Below are positions 6,839 through 9,482 of a stretch of DNA of 9,482 nt, piece by piece. The position numbers and the translations under genes are program-made. The stretch lies in the NCBI GenBank assembly GCA_007116865.1, contig SKHR01000011.1:1-9482 (forward strand), in the 5' to 3' direction. Every line of letters begins with the position of its first letter. Positions within the stretch are counted from its first letter, which is position 1. Below the pieces are notes generated by a model that was not told the origin of the DNA, did no database searches, and saw only the letters and a list, made by a program, of their open reading frames with translations. The DNA is from Marinospirillum sp. (GTDB taxonomy: Bacteria > Pseudomonadota > Gammaproteobacteria > Pseudomonadales > Halomonadaceae).

Positions 6839-7731
6839 CCACACCTCAACTGATCACCCGTGCAGATGAACTGCGCCTGCTGCGTCAACAACGCGACAAG
6901 GCGCAAAAAACGCTGGCCCTGGTTCCCACCATGGGCAACCTGCACGCCGGACATTTAAGCCTGGTAGAAACCGCAAAAACCCTGGCCGATCAGGTGATGG
7001 TGAGTATTTTTGTCAATCCTCTGCAATTTGGCCCCAACGAAGATTTTGATGCCTACCCCCGCACTCTGGACGCTGATTTAGCTCGCCTCGCCGAGGTGGG
7101 TTGCGATCTGGTTTTTGCACCCAGTGCCAGCACCCTCTACCCTGAGGGACAAAACCACCAAACACGCGTTCTGGTTCCGCAGGTCAGCGAGGGCTTGTGT
7201 GGCAGCAAAAGACCAGGGCACTTTGAAGGGGTGGCAACTGTCGTCTCCAAGCTCTTCAACCTGACTCAGCCTCAAGTCGCCTGTTTTGGTGAAAAGGACT
7301 ATCAGCAGCTGAGTGTGATTCGCAAGCTGACTCAAGACCTCAACTTTCCGATTCAAATTGTGGGTGTGCCCACCTGTCGGGATGCGGATGGCCTGGCCCT
7401 GTCATCACGCAACCAGTATCTGAGCAGCAAAGAGCGCAGCATCGCGCCGGGCTTGTTCGCCACACTCCAACAGACGGCGGCAGCCCTGACCACAGGCAAC
7501 CGCCAGTTCCATCATCTCGAAGAAGATGCCCGCGCGCATCTCGCCGAATTGGGCTTTGCGCCGGACTACTATGAAATTCGCGCACTGGATCTCACCGCAC
7601 CCAAAGTCGATGCCAGTGCCTGGGTGATTTTAGCGGCTGCTTTTTTAGGTAAAACCCGCTTGATCGACAACCTTGAGGTTCGACTTTGCGACTCTGGTCG
7701 GGGTGGACAAGACCCGTCTAACCCTGTATAA
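6835..7731 (+). CDS. panC: Pantothenate synthetase
   Basis: PanC joins pantoate and beta-alanine using ATP, through a pantoyl-adenylate. Its N-terminal Rossmann domain shows the adenylylating-enzyme motifs PTMGNLHAGHLSL (HxGH), FVNPLQFGPNEDFDAYPR, CGSKRPGHFEGVATVV, FGEKDYQQL and the KMSKS-equivalent ALSSRNQYLS. The C-terminal domain ends in DNLEVR. At 298 residues it is about 15 longer than the E. coli enzyme (283), from a non-conserved tail (LCDSGRGGQDPSNPV) after the usual end. The start is set by the ATGA overlap with panB, so the two are translationally coupled. It lacks a strong ribosome site of its own. Confidence 0.97.
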   Translation: MTTPQLITRADELRLLRQQRDKAQKTLALVPTMGNLHAGHLSLVETAKTLADQVMVSIFVNPLQFGPNEDFDAYPRTLDADLARLAEVGCDLVFAPSASTLYPEGQNHQTRVLVPQVSEGLCGSKRPGHFEGVATVVSKLFNLTQPQVACFGEKDYQQLSVIRKLTQDLNFPIQIVGVPTCRDADGLALSSRNQYLSSKERSIAPGLFATLQQTAAALTTGNRQFHHLEEDARAHLAELGFAPDYYEIRALDLTAPKVDASAWVILAAAFLGKTRLIDNLEVRLCDSGRGGQDPSNPV

Positions 7732-7767
7732 CGCGCCCCGAAGCATCCCAAAAGGCATTAGAAACCC

Positions 7768-8148
7768 ATGCAAACAACTTTATTGAAAGCCAAACTTCAC
7801 CAAGCTCGTGTCACTCATGCAGTGCTTGAGTATGAAGGCTCCTGTGCCATTGATGGCAACCTGCTCGATATGGCTGGGATGCATGAGTATGAGCAAATTC
7901 AAATTTACAATCTCGAAAATGGTGAGCGCTTCACCACCTATATTATTCGTGGTGAACCCGGATCGGGCATTATCTCAGTGAATGGTGCCGCGGCCCATTT
8001 GGCCGAGGTGGGTGATCGAGTCATCATCTGTGCCTACGCTCACTTCACCGAGGCTGAGCGTGCTCAGCATAAACCGGCATTGATTTACCTGACCGAAGGC
8101 AATCAGGTCACCCACACCAGTCACGCCATCCCGGTTCAAGTCGCTTAA
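7768..8148 (+). CDS. panD: Aspartate 1-decarboxylase proenzyme
   Basis: PanD makes beta-alanine, the second substrate of PanC, by decarboxylating aspartate with a pyruvoyl group formed by self-cleavage. The 126-residue length and sequence match the bacterial proenzyme. Cleavage is expected between G24 and S25 in YEGSCAID, where S25 becomes the pyruvoyl group. Other marks are [22 protein letters not shown] (in two parts: the active-site Arg segment and the Gly-rich turn) and [19 protein letters not shown]. It begins 36 bases after panC and closes the pantothenate set. The ribosome site is modest (AAGG at 7752-7755, 12 bases from ATG). The stop codon lies in the base of the terminator stem. Confidence 0.97.
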   Translation: MQTTLLKAKLHQARVTHAVLEYEGSCAIDGNLLDMAGMHEYEQIQIYNLENGERFTTYIIRGEPGSGIISVNGAAAHLAEVGDRVIICAYAHFTEAERAQHKPALIYLTEGNQVTHTSHAIPVQVA

Positions 8149-8172
8149 AAGCAGCCTCGGCTGCTTTTCTTC
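8147..8172 (+). terminator. Intrinsic terminator after panD
   Basis: AAAAGCAGCC (8147-8156) and GGCTGCTTTT (8159-8168) are perfect complements; the tip would open to a four-base CTCG loop. TTTTCTT follows the GC-rich part. The left arm begins inside the panD stop codon. It closes the pcnB-folK-panBCD unit and, being flanked by A and T runs, could also work weakly on the other strand. Confidence 0.87.
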
Positions 8173-8186
8173 CCTCCCCCTGATCT

Positions 8187-8212
8187 CTTTTTTCTCGCAT
8201 CCGCGAAAAAAG
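8187..8212. other. Bulged hairpin in the panD-thiolase gap
   Basis: CTTTTTT (8187-8193) pairs with AAAAAAG (8206-8212), and CGC (8196-8198) with GCG (8203-8205) around an ATCC loop, leaving a two-base bulge. No T-run follows on either strand, so it is not a good second terminator. It lies just upstream of the thiolase promoter candidate. Function is unknown. Confidence 0.35.
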
Positions 8213-8213
8213 C

Positions 8214-8240
8214 TTGGACTGCCGCCCAGTCTGTCATAAT
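8214..8240 (+). promoter_or_regulatory. Extended -10 promoter candidate for the thiolase gene
   Basis: CATAAT (8235-8240) matches five of six bases of the -10 consensus and is preceded by TGT, giving an extended -10 (TGn) element. The possible -35, TTGGAC (8214-8219), is poor and only 15 bases away, so the extended -10 would do most of the work. The predicted start near 8247 gives a leader of about 88 bases. It is the only plausible promoter I see between the panD terminator and the thiolase start. Confidence 0.45.
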
Positions 8241-8265
8241 CTAATCACTGTACCCTGATTACACT

Positions 8266-8280
8266 TTGCCTGAGGGGCAA
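8266..8280. other. Small inverted repeat in the thiolase leader
   Basis: TTGCC (8266-8270) and GGCAA (8276-8280) pair around TGAGG. It would lie about 20 bases into the predicted transcript, so it could be an operator for a repressor or a short RNA hairpin. Five-base arms arise often by chance. Confidence 0.3.
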
Positions 8281-8334
8281 TCGCCACCGACAAGCATCGA
8301 ATCTGGACTCAATCGACATCCGTAGGAGAAAACT

Positions 8335-9482
8335 ATGAAAGACGTTGTTATTGTTGCCGCTGCCCGCACTGCTATTGGTACTTTTGGCGGCAGTCTCGCC
8401 AGTGTTCCCGGCCATCAGCTCGGCGCCACCGTGATCAAAGCCCTATTAGAGCGCTCTGGTGTTGCTCCTGACCAAGTCGATGAAGTCATTCTTGGTCAGG
8501 TCCTGACTGCGGGTTGCGGCCAGAACCCCGCTCGACAAGCTGTGATTGCTGCAGGTCTAGAAGAATCTACTCCAGCCATGACCATCAATAAGGTCTGCGG
8601 CTCTGGCCTCAAGGCGCTTCATCTCGCCACGCAAGCGATTCGTTGCGGTGATGCAGACATCATTATTGCTGGCGGACAGGAAAACATGAGCCAGTCACCC
8701 CACATTCTGCCCAACTCGCGCAATGGCCAAAGAATGGGCCACTGGTCGGCACAAGACACCATGATTCAAGATGGCCTCTGGTGTGCATTCAATGACTACC
8801 ACATGGGTATCACCGCAGAAAATCTCGCTGAAAAGTATGACATCAGCCGAGAAGCACAAGATGCTTTTGCGGCCGACTCTCAAGCCAAAGCGCTGGCTGC
8901 TCAACAAGCCGGACGTTTTGAAGACGAAATTGTCCCTGTCACCATTCCTCAGCGCAAAGGCGACCCGGTAGTTTTTGCACAAGATGAAGGCCCACGAAGC
9001 GTCACCGCAGAAAAACTGTCGACCATGCGCCCTGCATTCAAAAAGGACGGCAGCGTCACTGCGGGCAATGCCTCCTCCATCAATGATGGCGCTGCTGCTG
9101 TCATTCTCTGCTCCGCAGAAAAAGCCGCTGAACTGGGGCTGCCCGTACTGGCTAAAATCAAAGCCTATGCATCCTCAGGCGTTAATCCCAGCATCATGGG
9201 TATTGGCCCAGCACCGGCTACGAGAGCCTGCTTAGAGAAGGCTGGCTGGGCTTTAGATGACCTGGATCTGGTTGAAGCCAACGAAGCCTTTGCTGCGCAG
9301 GCCTTGAGCGTCAATAAAGAACTCGGCTGGAATGCTGACAAGATCAACGTCAACGGCGGCGCTATCGCCCTGGGTCACCCCATCGGGGCATCCGGCTGTC
9401 GTGTTCTGGTCACTCTGGTTCACGAAATGCAAAAACGCGATGCCAAAAAAGGCTTGGCCACCCTGTGCATTGGTGGTGGTCA
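8335..9482 (+). CDS. atoB: Acetyl-CoA C-acetyltransferase (biosynthetic-type thiolase), 3' partial
   Basis: This thiolase reversibly condenses two acetyl-CoA into acetoacetyl-CoA, in the cytosol. The first 382 residues are visible; the family is about 392 long, so only about ten are lost at the window edge. The N-terminus [19 protein letters not shown] is typical. The nucleophile is C88 in [10 protein letters not shown]. The catalytic His348 is in [10 protein letters not shown] and the acid/base C378 in LCIGGG, at nearly the same numbers as in the Zoogloea enzyme. NEAFAAQ is also present. AGGAG (8324-8328) lies six bases before ATG. Sequence alone does not decide between polyhydroxybutyrate synthesis (phaA), acetoacetate or short fatty-acid use (atoB) and mevalonate supply, and no phaB, phaC or CoA-transferase is in view. 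It is separated from panD by a terminator and probably has its own promoter. In Pseudomonas, as I remember, pgi follows panD instead. Confidence 0.95.
   Translation, partial: MKDVVIVAAARTAIGTFGGSLASVPGHQLGATVIKALLERSGVAPDQVDEVILGQVLTAGCGQNPARQAVIAAGLEESTPAMTINKVCGSGLKALHLATQAIRCGDADIIIAGGQENMSQSPHILPNSRNGQRMGHWSAQDTMIQDGLWCAFNDYHMGITAENLAEKYDISREAQDAFAADSQAKALAAQQAGRFEDEIVPVTIPQRKGDPVVFAQDEGPRSVTAEKLSTMRPAFKKDGSVTAGNASSINDGAAAVILCSAEKAAELGLPVLAKIKAYASSGVNPSIMGIGPAPATRACLEKAGWALDDLDLVEANEAFAAQALSVNKELGWNADKINVNGGAIALGHPIGASGCRVLVTLVHEMQKRDAKKGLATLCIGGG

Noticed and set aside
1..9482. tRNA, rRNA, CRISPR array, insertion sequence, phage or defence genes
   Set aside because: No cloverleaf, regular repeat-spacer series, transposase-like frame or terminal repeats were seen; the window is ordinary chromosomal content apart from the small RNA.

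Overview
The window looks like a gammaproteobacterial chromosome with moderate GC. The gene order cbrA-cbrB-(small RNA)-pcnB-folK-panB-panC-panD is, as I remember it, the order of the Pseudomonas aeruginosa locus. Here, however, panD is followed by a thiolase gene rather than pgi, and the proteins diverge from what I remember of Pseudomonas, so a relative such as an Oceanospirillales-type bacterium is a reasonable guess. I cannot name the species.

Positions 1-3449 hold the two-component pair CbrA (5' end cut off, a transporter-like sensor kinase) and CbrB (a sigma-54-dependent NtrC-type activator). They overlap by four bases and are co-transcribed. In Pseudomonas this pair responds to carbon/nitrogen balance and drives the small RNA CrcZ.

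Positions 3450-4121 contain no convincing protein gene but are densely organised. There is a perfect 13-bp inverted repeat carrying TGTTAC/GTAACA half-sites (candidate CbrB activator site), then a -24/-12 promoter with exact spacing, then about 437 nt of predicted RNA with eight A-rich AAN-repeat tracts (the Hfq/Crc 'CA motif'), ended by a strong intrinsic terminator. Seven of the eight tracts lie between complementary arms that would put them in hairpin loops. I interpret this as a CrcZ-type decoy RNA for Hfq (with Crc), and it is the main discovery of the window.

Positions 4122-8148 are a compact run of pcnB (poly(A) polymerase), folK (folate pathway), and panB, panC and panD (pantothenate pathway, leading to coenzyme A). 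Overlaps or short gaps suggest one operon, closed by an intrinsic terminator at the panD stop codon.

Positions 8149-8334 are a leader with an extended -10 promoter candidate and two small hairpins. From 8335 to the window edge runs an acetyl-CoA acetyltransferase gene, cut off about ten residues before its expected end.

Together: CbrA senses nutrient state, CbrB activates the RNA, and the RNA would take up Hfq to relieve repression of catabolic mRNAs. The downstream genes are housekeeping metabolism that happens to be conserved beside this regulator.
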